64,000 bases of DNA, taken from NCBI RefSeq assembly GCF_017916295.1, contig NZ_JAFMSS010000007.1, forward strand, positions 186,001 to 250,000, written 5' to 3'. This document shows positions 17,361-25,254 of this stretch, one piece after another. The DNA is from Rubellimicrobium arenae. GTDB taxonomy: Bacteria; Pseudomonadota; Alphaproteobacteria; Rhodobacterales; Rhodobacteraceae. The position numbers were made by a program, and so were the translations under genes. Below the pieces are notes generated by a model. It did not search any database. It had not been told where the DNA came from and saw only the letters and a program-made list of their open reading frames with translations. Each line of letters opens with the position of its first letter. The stretch's first letter is position 1.

Positions 17361-18376
17361 TGGAGGCCCAGGGCTACCGCCGCACCGGCTTCGTGCTGGC
17401 GCTCCTGTGGTTCTTCGTGTCGCTGTTCCCGCTCTATTTCGTGCTCGTGACGGCCTTCAAGCCGCCGATCGCGGTCAGCCAGGGCCCGACCTACATCCCG
17501 TGGCTGGACTTCCAGCCCACGCTGCAGGCCTTCCGCGACGCGCTGTCGGGGCTCCGGGGCGACTTCTGGGGGCCGGTCGTGTCCTCGGTGCTGGTCTCGC
17601 TCTCGGCAACGGCGCTGGCGGTGCTGCTGGGCTCCATGGCCGCCTACGCGCTGCTCCGCTTCGAGTTCCGGATCCGGCTGCTGGCCGGGGTGATCTTCGC
17701 CGTCGTCTCGATCGGCGGCTTCCTGGTCCTCAACAGCCTGTGGGGACTGCGCGTGCCCTATGCGCTGGGGATCGTGCTGGTCGCGGCGCTGGTCCTGTCG
17801 GTCCTCGCGAACCGGCTGCCCCTGCCCGGGCCGGTCATGAAGAACGACGACGTGACCTTCTGGTTCGTGTCCCAGCGGATCTTCCCGCCCATCGTGTCGG
17901 CCTTCGCCCTGTTCCTGCTCTATTCCGAGCTGGGCAAGGCCGGGGTCCGGCTCCTCGACAACTTCCCGGGCCTCGTGCTGGCCTACACTGCCTTTGGCCT
18001 GCCCTTCGCCGTCTGGCTCATGCGCGACTTCCTCCAGACCGTTCCCCTCGAGGTGGAGGAGGCGGCTCTCGTGGACAACATCGGACGGTTCAGGATCTTC
18101 TTCCAGATCGTGCTGCCCATGTCGCTGCCGGGCCTCATCGCCACGTCGATGATCGTGCTGGCCTTCATCTGGAACGAGTTCCTGTTCGCGTTGCTGCTGA
18201 CCTCGGGCAAGTGGCAGACCCTGCCGATCCTGCTGGCCGGCCAGAACTCGAGCCGCGGGGACGAATGGTGGGCCATCGCCGTGGCGGCGCTCATCTCGAT
18301 CGCGCCGATGGTGGTGGTGGCCACGATCCTCGGCCGGATGATGCGGTCGGGGCTGCTGTCCGGCTCGATCAAGTAA
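17360..18376 (+). CDS. CUT1 sugar ABC transporter permease (MalG-like), enlarged
   Basis: Second permease of the maltose-type importer. The EAA loop EEAALVDNIGRFRIFFQIVLP and the C-terminal SGLLSGSIK are standard. At 338 aa it is about 50-60 residues longer than usual MalG proteins (270-300): an extra hydrophobic stretch (residues about 110-160) lies between YALLRFEF and DDVTFWFVSQRIFPP and looks like two additional membrane segments. It is expected to pair with the 16473-17360 permease. Confidence 0.92.
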   Translation: MEAQGYRRTGFVLALLWFFVSLFPLYFVLVTAFKPPIAVSQGPTYIPWLDFQPTLQAFRDALSGLRGDFWGPVVSSVLVSLSATALAVLLGSMAAYALLRFEFRIRLLAGVIFAVVSIGGFLVLNSLWGLRVPYALGIVLVAALVLSVLANRLPLPGPVMKNDDVTFWFVSQRIFPPIVSAFALFLLYSELGKAGVRLLDNFPGLVLAYTAFGLPFAVWLMRDFLQTVPLEVEEAALVDNIGRFRIFFQIVLPMSLPGLIATSMIVLAFIWNEFLFALLLTSGKWQTLPILLAGQNSSRGDEWWAIAVAALISIAPMVVVATILGRMMRSGLLSGSIK

Positions 18377-18400
18377 GACAACCAAAGGGAGGAGAAAAAC

Positions 18401-19849
18401 ATGAAGAAACTCTGTCTGTCCGTGGCGCTGGCCGGGATCGTCGCCGGTCCGGCGCTGGCCTGCGAGCCCGACTTCACCGGCGTGACGCTGACCGTGTCCA
18501 CCCAGAACGGCCCGGCCATCGCGTCGGCCCTTGCCGCCGCGGCCGAGGGCTGGGAGGCCCGGACCTGCGGCACGGTCAACGTCGTCGAATTCCCCTTCGG
18601 CGAGCTTTACCCCAAGTTCCTGACCGCCATGTCGCAGCAGACGGGCGACTTCGACGTGATCGGCTTCGTGCCGGCTTGGCTGCCGGACTTCGCGCCCTTC
18701 CTGTCCACCATGCCCGCCGAGCTTCAGGAAGGCGCGGACTGGGAGGATATCCACCCGGTCTACCGCGACCGGCTGATGACCTGGAACGGCGAGGTCAAGT
18801 CGGCCACCATGGACGGCGACATGCACCTCCTGAACCTTCGGGCCGACCTGCTCGACAACCCGGACGAGAAGGCCGCCTTCGAAGCCAAGTACGGCTATCC
18901 GCTCGCCGCGCCCGAGACCTGGCAGCAGTACCTGGACCAGGCCGAGTTCTTCAACCGGCCCGACCAGGGTCTTTATGGCACCGCCGAGGCCTACAAGCGC
19001 GGGGGCCAGCAGTTCTGGTACTTCTTCAGCCACGCGGCGGCCTACACCAACAACCCGAACTATCCCGGCTCCATGTTCTTCGATCCCGAGACGATGGACG
19101 CCCAGATCAACAACCCCGGCTGGCTGCGCGCCCTCGAGGAGTACAAGAAGGCGCTCGACCTCAACCCGCCGGGGGCGCTGAACAACGGTTCGGGCGACGT
19201 GCGTCCGCTCTATGCCGGCGGCACGGTGGCGATGAACATCGACTGGGCCGACTCGGGCGTGCTTCGGGCGACCGAAGGGGGCGACGCGGCCGAGAACACC
19301 GTGCGCACCGCGATGCTGCCCGGCTCCACCGAGATCTGGAACGCCAAGACCCAGCAATGGGACACCTTCCCGGAGGTGATCCATTCGCCCTTCCTGGCGT
19401 TCGGCGGCTGGCAGCTGGGCGTGCCGGCCGACAGCGCCAACCCCGAGGCGGCCTGGGACTTCGTCAAGGAGGTGATCAGCCCTGCCGTGTCCGGCAAGGC
19501 CATCGTGACCGCCAACTCGGGCGTGAACCCCTACCGGTTCTCGCATTATGAGAACACCGACGCCTGGTCGTCCATCTTCACGCCGGAGGAGGCGCAGAGC
19601 TACCTGGGCGCCCAGCGGGCCTCGCTCGATGCGCCGAACGTCGCGCTCGACCTCCGGCTGCCAGGCTTCTTCTCCTACACCGAGGTCCTCGAGATCGAAC
19701 TGTCCAAGGCCCTGGCCGGCGAAGAGGAGCCGCAGGCCGCGCTCGACAACATCGCGGCCGAGTGGGACCGGCTGACCGACGAGTTCGGCCGCGAGACCCA
19801 GCTTGCCGCCTATCGCGCCTCGGTCGGCCTGCCGCCGCTCGAGAACTGA
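18401..19849 (+). CDS. CUT1 sugar ABC transporter substrate-binding protein
   Basis: Periplasmic family 1 extracellular solute-binding protein of 482 aa, somewhat large for the class. A Sec signal peptide ends near residue 20 (ALA before CEPDF); a cysteine directly after the cleavage site might allow lipidation, but the flanking residues fit a signal peptidase I site as well. The strong ribosome-binding site AGGGAGGAG lies just upstream. Aromatic residues are frequent (FWYFFSHAAAYT), as in sugar-binding clefts. A perfect hairpin follows the stop, as after the CUT2 binding protein. Confidence 0.92.
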   Translation: MKKLCLSVALAGIVAGPALACEPDFTGVTLTVSTQNGPAIASALAAAAEGWEARTCGTVNVVEFPFGELYPKFLTAMSQQTGDFDVIGFVPAWLPDFAPFLSTMPAELQEGADWEDIHPVYRDRLMTWNGEVKSATMDGDMHLLNLRADLLDNPDEKAAFEAKYGYPLAAPETWQQYLDQAEFFNRPDQGLYGTAEAYKRGGQQFWYFFSHAAAYTNNPNYPGSMFFDPETMDAQINNPGWLRALEEYKKALDLNPPGALNNGSGDVRPLYAGGTVAMNIDWADSGVLRATEGGDAAENTVRTAMLPGSTEIWNAKTQQWDTFPEVIHSPFLAFGGWQLGVPADSANPEAAWDFVKEVISPAVSGKAIVTANSGVNPYRFSHYENTDAWSSIFTPEEAQSYLGAQRASLDAPNVALDLRLPGFFSYTEVLEIELSKALAGEEEPQAALDNIAAEWDRLTDEFGRETQLAAYRASVGLPPLEN

Positions 19850-19857
19850 CCCGATCC

Positions 19858-19885
19858 TCCCGGGCCGGTTGCCGCCGGCCCGGGA
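19858..19885 (+). terminator. Intercistronic stem-loop after CUT1 binding protein
   Basis: CCCGGGCCGG (19859-19868) and CCGGCCCGGG (19875-19884) pair perfectly across a 6-base loop, with one further T-A pair; ACCCTTCTCTT follows. It is probably a partial terminator or mRNA-stabilising element, since the ATPase gene starts only 22 bases later. Confidence 0.65.
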
Positions 19886-19906
19886 CCCTTCTCTTGGAGA
19901 TACCCG

Positions 19907-20968
19907 ATGGCCCATGTGGAGATGGAGCAGGTCAGCAAGTCCTTCGGGACGGCGACGGTCATTCCGCCCCTCGACCTGTCCATCCGCGACGGCGAATTCC
20001 TCGTGCTCGTGGGGCCGTCGGGCTGCGGCAAGACGACCACCCTGCGAATGCTCGCGGGGCTTGAGACGGTGAGCGGGGGGCGCATCGCCATCGGCGGTCG
20101 CGACGTCACCCACGCCCGGCCGGGCGAACGGGACATCGCCATGGTCTTCCAGAACTACGCGCTCTACCCGCACATGACGGTTCGGGACAACATCGGCTAC
20201 GCCATGCGCGTCCATGGAACCGATCGCGGCACCATCGACGCCCGCGTGGCCGAAGCCTCCCGCCTCCTGGGATTGGAGCCATACCTCGACCGCAAGCCGC
20301 GAAACCTGTCGGGCGGCCAGCGCCAGCGGGTCGCGATCGGGCGGGCGCTGGTGCGGCACCCGCAGGTGTTCCTCTTCGACGAGCCATTGTCGAACCTGGA
20401 TGCGAAGCTCCGGGTCGAGATGCGGACCGAGATCAAGCTCCTTCAACGGCGCCTGGGCACCACGGCGGTGTATGTCACCCACGATCAGGTCGAGGCCATG
20501 ACCATGGCCGACCGCGTGGTGGTGATGCGCGCCGGCGTGATCGAGCAGGCGGCCGACCCGATCACGCTTTACGAACGGCCCGCCAACCGCTTCGTGGCCA
20601 ACTTCATCGGCTCGCCCGCGATGAACTTCCTGCCGGCCCGGATCGAGCGGGGCGCCGTGCACCTGGTCAGTCAGGTCCTGCCCCTCCCGCCCGAGGAGGC
20701 GGCGCGGCTCCGGGAACGGGGCGACGTCCTGTTCGGCATCAGGCCGGAGCACATGCGTCCCTCGGCGCATCAGGCCTCGCTGACGCTGGAGCCGCGGGCC
20801 ATCGAGCCGCTCGGCCCACATACGCTGGTGCTGGGCGATGTGGGCGGGCATCGCGTGACCGCGCAGGTGGATCCCCGTTTCCCCGTCCAGGTGGGTCAGC
20901 CCTGCGTCGTCACCGTGGACATGACCCAGGCGCACTTCTTCGACCCCGTGACCGAGGCGCGGCTCTAG
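19907..20968 (+). CDS. CUT1 sugar ABC transporter ATP-binding protein (UgpC/MsmK-like)
   Basis: ATPase that powers the maltose-type importer. Walker A GPSGCGKTT (residues about 36-44), signature LSGGQRQRVAIGRAL and Walker B VFLFDEPLSNLDAKLR are intact, and residues 240-353 form the regulatory TOBE/OB domain (FGIRPEHMRPS). The length of 353 aa is typical. It is the last gene of the nine-gene operon; a hairpin follows within 6 bases of the stop. Confidence 0.95.
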   Translation: MAHVEMEQVSKSFGTATVIPPLDLSIRDGEFLVLVGPSGCGKTTTLRMLAGLETVSGGRIAIGGRDVTHARPGERDIAMVFQNYALYPHMTVRDNIGYAMRVHGTDRGTIDARVAEASRLLGLEPYLDRKPRNLSGGQRQRVAIGRALVRHPQVFLFDEPLSNLDAKLRVEMRTEIKLLQRRLGTTAVYVTHDQVEAMTMADRVVVMRAGVIEQAADPITLYERPANRFVANFIGSPAMNFLPARIERGAVHLVSQVLPLPPEEAARLRERGDVLFGIRPEHMRPSAHQASLTLEPRAIEPLGPHTLVLGDVGGHRVTAQVDPRFPVQVGQPCVVTVDMTQAHFFDPVTEARL

Positions 20969-20973
20969 GGATC

Positions 20974-20994
20974 GGTCCGCGACCCGAGCGGACC
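20974..20994 (+). terminator. Hairpin after the transporter operon
   Basis: GGTCCGC (20974-20980) pairs with GCGGACC (20988-20994) across 7 bases. No T run follows, so termination may be Rho-dependent. Confidence 0.45.
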
Positions 20995-21031
20995 AGGACA
21001 AGGGGCGCGCAGGCCTGAAGGTCAGCGGCAA

Positions 21032-21083
21032 CGGCCGCGGGTCGAACGATCGGCTTGGCCCGATCGTTCTTGCCACGCGGCCG
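21032..21083. repeat. Nested inverted repeat (cruciform-like)
   Basis: Inner arms GAACGATCGG (21044-21053) and CCGATCGTTC (21060-21069) are perfect over 10 bp with a 6-base loop. Outer arms CGGCCGCG (21032-21039) and CGCGGCCG (21076-21083) are perfect over 8 bp and enclose them. It could act as a terminator on either strand, or be a protein-binding or element-end remnant. Confidence 0.6.
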
Positions 21084-21616
21084 ATTGCAGGCCTTGGCGG
21101 CTCGGGTCGGGGAGGCCCGGTCGATGCCATCTTGCTCGTCGCCGACAGCCGCCGCGGATCCCAGGCAGCGGGAGCCGCTGGTGTGTCGAAGGTCAGGGCG
21201 CGCTGCGTCCTCTGCCTGTGCCTTCATCGGCGGACAGCTGCCCCGCCGGCGCGCCGGGCCGGACGGGTCTGGTGCGCCCGGAGGGGCTTGAACTACCGGC
21301 AGCGATCGACACCTGACGCTGGAAGGGATCGTCTTTGCCGCTCTCGAGCTGCGGCTGCGCCGATCCCGACGCGACGGTCGCAAGTCCAGCGCAGATCGTC
21401 CTCACTGGCAGGGTTCGGGAACAATGCCCTGCCGATCGAGCGGGCCACGGGATCGTGCCGACCTGCGACCTACCGGCATGAATCTCGACCCTGGACGGCC
21501 GGTCGCAACGTTCCTGCCGGATCTTCAGGCCGAGGATTCTAATGGCCCGCTTCGGTCCGTCGAAGGACTTGGAAGGTGGCCATCGACGCGCTGCGGTGGT
21601 GAGGACGGCCTTGCGC

Positions 21617-21651
21617 AGAAACGAAAAGGGGGCACTCGTGCGAGCGCCCCC
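21617..21651 (-). terminator. Rho-independent terminator of the VPLPA-CTERM gene
   Basis: On the minus strand, GGGGGC pairs with GCCCCC around a CTCG/CGAG inner stem (21628-21651), followed by TTTTCGTTTCT. It lies 25 bases after the stop codon and is the clearest intrinsic terminator in the window. Confidence 0.85.
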
Positions 21652-21676
21652 GTCGATTGTAGTGCTCGAAGAGCGA

Positions 21677-22360
21677 TCAGGCAGACTGCTTGGACGACTT
21701 GCGACGGCGCAGGCCGGCAAGGGCCCCCAGACCGCTCAACAGCATCCACGAGGCCGCCGGCACGGGCACCAGCGCCGTGGTGGCCGAGGCGATGCCAAAG
21801 CCGTCGTTGTGGCGGGTGTGGAAATCAACGGTCGCGTTCGTCGTGGCCTTGTCGAAGAAAACGGTGATCCAATACACGTTATTGTTCACCTGAACGCCGT
21901 CGATCGTCCAATTCACGCTTTCGCCGAGCGAGCTTGCGGTCAGGTTGAAGAAGCTGTCCCCATCCACTTCGCTGAAGGGCTGGTCGTATGCGTCCACCAG
22001 AGCGAAGGTGAGCGAATTGAATTCGGTTTCGCTCTCAATGGTCCAGGTCAGATCGCTAATGTCCTGGCTATCGATCCAATTGCCATTTTCCTTGAGCGGA
22101 TTGTTCCGCCCGTAGTCCGAGGCATGGCCCAGCGGCGCGACGGACAGCGCCGAGCAGCCGTCCCCTTCGACCGATCCGCCGCTGCCGCACGCCGCGCCGT
22201 CTGCCTTCTGGAAGGCTGACGGATCGAGCTCGACCGACGTCGTGCCCAGCCAGGGGTGGTTCTCACCAGGGAAGTCCAGCGGTCCGATCGCGCGGATCGT
22301 CGCCGCCTGTGCCGTGCCAGCCATGAGCAGCGCGGCTGTGAAGGCCATCAGAGTCTTCAT
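21677..22360 (-). CDS. VPLPA-CTERM sorting-domain protein (exosortase substrate)
   Basis: Secreted protein of 227 aa. Residues 1-20 are a Sec signal peptide (ending AQA). The C-terminus has the tripartite exosortase signal: VPVPAASW, a hydrophobic stretch LLSGLGALAG, then the basic LRRRKSSK. The first motif reads VPVPA rather than VPLPA. The mature part (about 180 aa) is acidic, rich in Asn/Asp/Thr, has two cysteines near residues 57-69 and no recognisable enzyme motif. The ATG at 22360 was preferred to one 6 bases upstream for better spacing from AAAGGAG. It is monocistronic, has its own terminator and lies 6 kb from the XrtD gene, so surface anchoring or release by that enzyme is the likely fate. 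Confidence 0.85.
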   Translation of the reverse strand: MKTLMAFTAALLMAGTAQAATIRAIGPLDFPGENHPWLGTTSVELDPSAFQKADGAACGSGGSVEGDGCSALSVAPLGHASDYGRNNPLKENGNWIDSQDISDLTWTIESETEFNSLTFALVDAYDQPFSEVDGDSFFNLTASSLGESVNWTIDGVQVNNNVYWITVFFDKATTNATVDFHTRHNDGFGIASATTALVPVPAASWMLLSGLGALAGLRRRKSSKQSA

Positions 22361-22894
22361 TCTCATCTCCTTTGGGCGCAGCCCCAACTCACCGAACATC
22401 AATGACAGATCACGGTGAATAAATTCCTAAGTTCTCGTAACACAGCCTCCACTCCGGTCAATGCTCCGTGGCGGAAGCGAGCGGCCCAATTAACTTTACC
22501 CTGCGTGCGCGTTTACATTTCATGGACACGGGATGTATTGTTTCATAATTGCGGACATTATTTCGGGCATGTCGTATGGGAAACGCGGTCGAACGCCCCA
22601 GACTCCGGCAAGTCGCCACCGTTCTCGGGTCTATCGGCCAAGTGATTCGGATTCCGCCACGCAATAGGCGCAGGCTCTTCCGGCGGCATGGGCGCGCAGC
22701 CGGCGGGAGGGGCGGGCCGCCGGGGCCGCGACTGGGACAGGCTCGCTCCGGGAGGCGGCGAGGGCCGATTCTGCCCGGGAAACGGACTTTCCGGGCCTTC
22801 GGCGCTCTCGTCGGGGCAACCCACGTTCGAAAGGCCGTGACGGACCGGGACCGCCTTGCTACAGCCGGGGCGGGACAGCCTGGGAAGAACTTTC
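22361..22894. other. AT-richer divergent intergenic region
   Basis: About 530 bases between the divergent VPLPA and rfbC genes. The part at 22400-22560 is markedly AT-richer than its surroundings and should hold the VPLPA promoter; on the minus strand TTGACC with TACGAG 16 bases later is a weak candidate. The rest is GC-rich with no recognisable gene. Confidence 0.5.
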
Positions 22895-23464
22895 GTGCAG
22901 ATCGACGACACCGCCCTGCCGGGCGTCAAGGTCCTGACGCCACGACGCTTCGAGGATGCGCGTGGCTGGTTCAGCGAGACCTGGAACCGCGAAACCCTGC
23001 GAGGCCGGGGCATCGACCTTGATTTCGTTCAGGACAACCACTCGCTCAGCCGGCCCGCGGGCACGGTGAGGGGCCTTCATTTCCAACGGCCGCCGCGCGC
23101 CCAGGACAAGCTCGTCCGTGTGGTCGCAGGCGCGATCCTCGACGTGGCCGTGGACGCCCGAAAAGGCTCCCCGACCTATGGGCGCTGGGTGGCGGAGGAA
23201 CTCTCGGCCGAGAATGGCAGGCAGCTCCTCGTGCCGATCGGGTTCCTCCACGGCTTCGTCACGCTGCGGCCGGACACGCAGGTCGTCTACAAGTGCAGCG
23301 ATGTCTATGCGCCCGACTGCGACGGCGCCATCGCCTGGGACGACCCCACCCTGGCGATCGACTGGAGCATCGACCCGGCGACCGCCGTCCTGTCCGACAA
23401 GGATCGCGTCGCGCCGCGTTTTGCCGACTGGGACAGCCCCTTCACATGGGACGGAGCGGAATGA
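22895..23464 (+). CDS. rfbC: dTDP-4-dehydrorhamnose 3,5-epimerase
   Basis: Third enzyme of dTDP-L-rhamnose synthesis; it epimerises dTDP-4-keto-6-deoxyglucose. This cupin-fold protein of 189 aa has the catalytic histidine in RGLHFQ (His62), FVQDNHS upstream of it and the VPIGFLHGF segment of the active-site cupin. A GTG start at 22895 gives the usual family length; an in-frame start 39 bases upstream would add 13 unmatched residues. The stop overlaps rfbA by 4 bases. It supplies rhamnose precursor for the exopolysaccharide locus. Confidence 0.94.
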   Translation: MQIDDTALPGVKVLTPRRFEDARGWFSETWNRETLRGRGIDLDFVQDNHSLSRPAGTVRGLHFQRPPRAQDKLVRVVAGAILDVAVDARKGSPTYGRWVAEELSAENGRQLLVPIGFLHGFVTLRPDTQVVYKCSDVYAPDCDGAIAWDDPTLAIDWSIDPATAVLSDKDRVAPRFADWDSPFTWDGAE

Positions 23465-24354
23465 CGAATCGCAAGGGCATCATCCTCGCAGGCGGGTCGG
23501 GGACGCGCCTTTACCCGATCACGCTGGGGCTCTCGAAGCAGCTCCTGCCGGTGTACGACAAGCCGATGATCTACTATCCGCTGTCGGTGCTGATGCTGGC
23601 GGGAATCCGGGAGATCGCGGTCATCACCACGCCCGCCGATCAGGACCAGTTCCGCCGCACCCTGGGCGACGGGTCCCAGTGGGGGCTCAGCTTCACCTAC
23701 ATCGCCCAGCCCTCGCCGGACGGGCTCGCGCAGGCCTATATCCTCGCGGAAGAGTTCCTGGCCGGGGCGCCCTCGGCCATGGTGCTGGGGGACAACATCT
23801 TCTTCGGGCACGGCCTTCCCGACCTGATGGCCGAGGCGGACGTCCAGGCCACGGGCGGCACGGTCTTCGGCTACCATGTCGCCGACCCGGAGCGGTATGG
23901 CGTGGTCGCGTTCGACGCCGATGGGCAGGCCAGCGCGATCATCGAGAAGCCCCAGGTCCCGCCGTCGAGCTATGCCGTGACGGGGCTCTACTTCCTGGAC
24001 GGCACCGCGTCCGAGCGGGCCCGGACGGTGGCGCCTTCGGCCCGGGGCGAGCTCGAGATCACCACCCTGCTCGAGACCTATCTGCACGAGGGCCTGCTGA
24101 ACGTGAAGACCATGGGCCGGGGCTACGCCTGGCTCGACACGGGGACCCACGCCTCGCTGCTGGACGCGGGCAACTTCGTGCGCACGCTCCAGGACCGCCA
24201 GGGCCTCCAGACGGGGAGCCCGGACGAGGTGGCCTGGCGGCAGGGCTGGATCTCGGCCGAGGAGCTGACCGCGCGGGCCAAGCTGTTCGGCAAGAACGCC
24301 TACGGCCAGTATCTTCTGGGGCTCATGTCCGACGGACGGCCGATGGGCCGCTGA
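23461..24354 (+). CDS. rfbA: Glucose-1-phosphate thymidylyltransferase
   Basis: First step of dTDP-rhamnose synthesis: dTTP plus glucose-1-phosphate gives dTDP-glucose. The nucleotide-binding motif GGSGTRLYPIT is at residues 12-22; SKQLLPVYDKPMIYYPLS and GDNIFFG follow as expected. The length of 297 aa is typical. It is coupled to rfbC by an ATGA overlap and converges on rfbD with 30 bases between the stops. Confidence 0.96.
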   Translation: MTNRKGIILAGGSGTRLYPITLGLSKQLLPVYDKPMIYYPLSVLMLAGIREIAVITTPADQDQFRRTLGDGSQWGLSFTYIAQPSPDGLAQAYILAEEFLAGAPSAMVLGDNIFFGHGLPDLMAEADVQATGGTVFGYHVADPERYGVVAFDADGQASAIIEKPQVPPSSYAVTGLYFLDGTASERARTVAPSARGELEITTLLETYLHEGLLNVKTMGRGYAWLDTGTHASLLDAGNFVRTLQDRQGLQTGSPDEVAWRQGWISAEELTARAKLFGKNAYGQYLLGLMSDGRPMGR

Positions 24355-24374
24355 CGCGGTTGGATGGCCCCAGG

Positions 24375-24400
24375 GGCGGCGGCGTCAGCCCGCCGCCGCC
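24375..24400. terminator. Bidirectional hairpin between rfbA and rfbD
   Basis: GGCGGCGGCG (24375-24384) pairs perfectly with CGCCGCCGCC (24391-24400) across TCAGCC, which contains the rfbD stop codon. The triplet-repeat arms include the last alanine codons of rfbD. There is no T run, so it is a plausible shared terminator for the convergent genes. Confidence 0.5.
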
Positions 24401-25254
24401 TGTGCGTGGAGGTCCCGCAGCACCTCGCGCAGCGCGGCCTGCCAGTCGGGCTTGGCGATCCCGAAGGCCTGCTCCAGCGACGACCCGTCGAGCCGGGAGT
24501 TGAGCGGGCGCCTGGCGGGTGTTGGAAAGGCCGACGAGGGGATCGGGTTCACGCGGCAGGACAGGCCGGCCTCGCGCATGATGACGCGGGCGAACCCGGC
24601 CCAGCTGGTGTCGGGGGCCCCCGACAGGTGGTGCGTGCCCCCAGGCTGCCCGTCCGCCAAAGCCCGGGCAATGGAGAGACAGGCGTCCGCGATGGCCGAC
24701 GCGGGGGTAGGGCCGCCGACCTGGTCATCGACGACGTTGATCTCGCCCCGCTCGCGGCCCAGCCGGAGCATCGTCTTCACGAAGTTCGCGCCATGCGAGG
24801 AGAACACCCAGGAGGTCCGCAGGACGACGTGCGATCCGCCTGCGGCGCGCACGCCCTCTTCGCCGAGGAGCTTGGTGCGGCCGTAGGCGTTCTGCGGGTC
24901 GACGGGGTGATCGAGCGCGAACGGAGCCGCGCCCTGGCCGTCGAAGACGTAATCCGTCGAGATGTGAACGAAGGGAAGGCCCCGGGCGGCGGCGGCCTGC
25001 GCCATCGCGGCCGGCGCCTCGGCGTTGACGACCCGTGCGGCGGCCTCCTCGGATTCGGCCTTGTCCACGGCGGTCCAGGCGGCGGCGTTGATGACAGCCT
25101 GCGCGTCGGCTCCGGCCACGGCCCGCGCGCAGGCGGCGGGGTCGGACAGGTCCGCCCCCTCGCGCCCGAGCGCGGTGACGGCGAGGCCGGCCGGCGCGCG
25201 CCGCAGGATCTCGGTCGCGACCTGGCCGGACCGGCCGATCAGGAGGATCTTCAT
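24385..25254 (-). CDS. rfbD: dTDP-4-dehydrorhamnose reductase
   Basis: Final, NAD(P)H-dependent step to dTDP-L-rhamnose. Extended-SDR fold with a modified glycine motif GRSGQVA (residues 7-13), HISTDYVFDG and the catalytic YGRTKLLGE. The length of 289 aa is normal. Its ATG overlaps the rfbB stop by 4 bases on the minus strand. Confidence 0.95.
   Translation of the reverse strand: MKILLIGRSGQVATEILRRAPAGLAVTALGREGADLSDPAACARAVAGADAQAVINAAAWTAVDKAESEEAAARVVNAEAPAAMAQAAAARGLPFVHISTDYVFDGQGAAPFALDHPVDPQNAYGRTKLLGEEGVRAAGGSHVVLRTSWVFSSHGANFVKTMLRLGRERGEINVVDDQVGGPTPASAIADACLSIARALADGQPGGTHHLSGAPDTSWAGFARVIMREAGLSCRVNPIPSSAFPTPARRPLNSRLDGSSLEQAFGIAKPDWQAALREVLRDLHAQAAAG

Larger units (their letters stand above)
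20969..21616. other. Intergenic region without a recognisable gene
   Basis: About 650 bases between the transporter operon and the terminator of the VPLPA gene. Open frames exist on both strands but show no family motif, no convincing start with a ribosome-binding site and amino-acid composition typical of out-of-frame GC-rich DNA. It contains a nested inverted repeat at 21032-21083. It may be decayed sequence. Confidence 0.5.

Noticed and set aside
17318..21130. Minus-strand open frame of about 1270 codons opposite the CUT1 transporter
   Set aside because: The plus-strand genes carry full ABC motifs; the antisense frame has only repetitive His/Arg/Gln composition and no recognisable fold.
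20969..21616. Transposase remnant in the gap
   Set aside because: Frames on both strands show no DDE motif or recognisable insertion-sequence domain, and no terminal repeats or target duplication were seen apart from the local palindrome.
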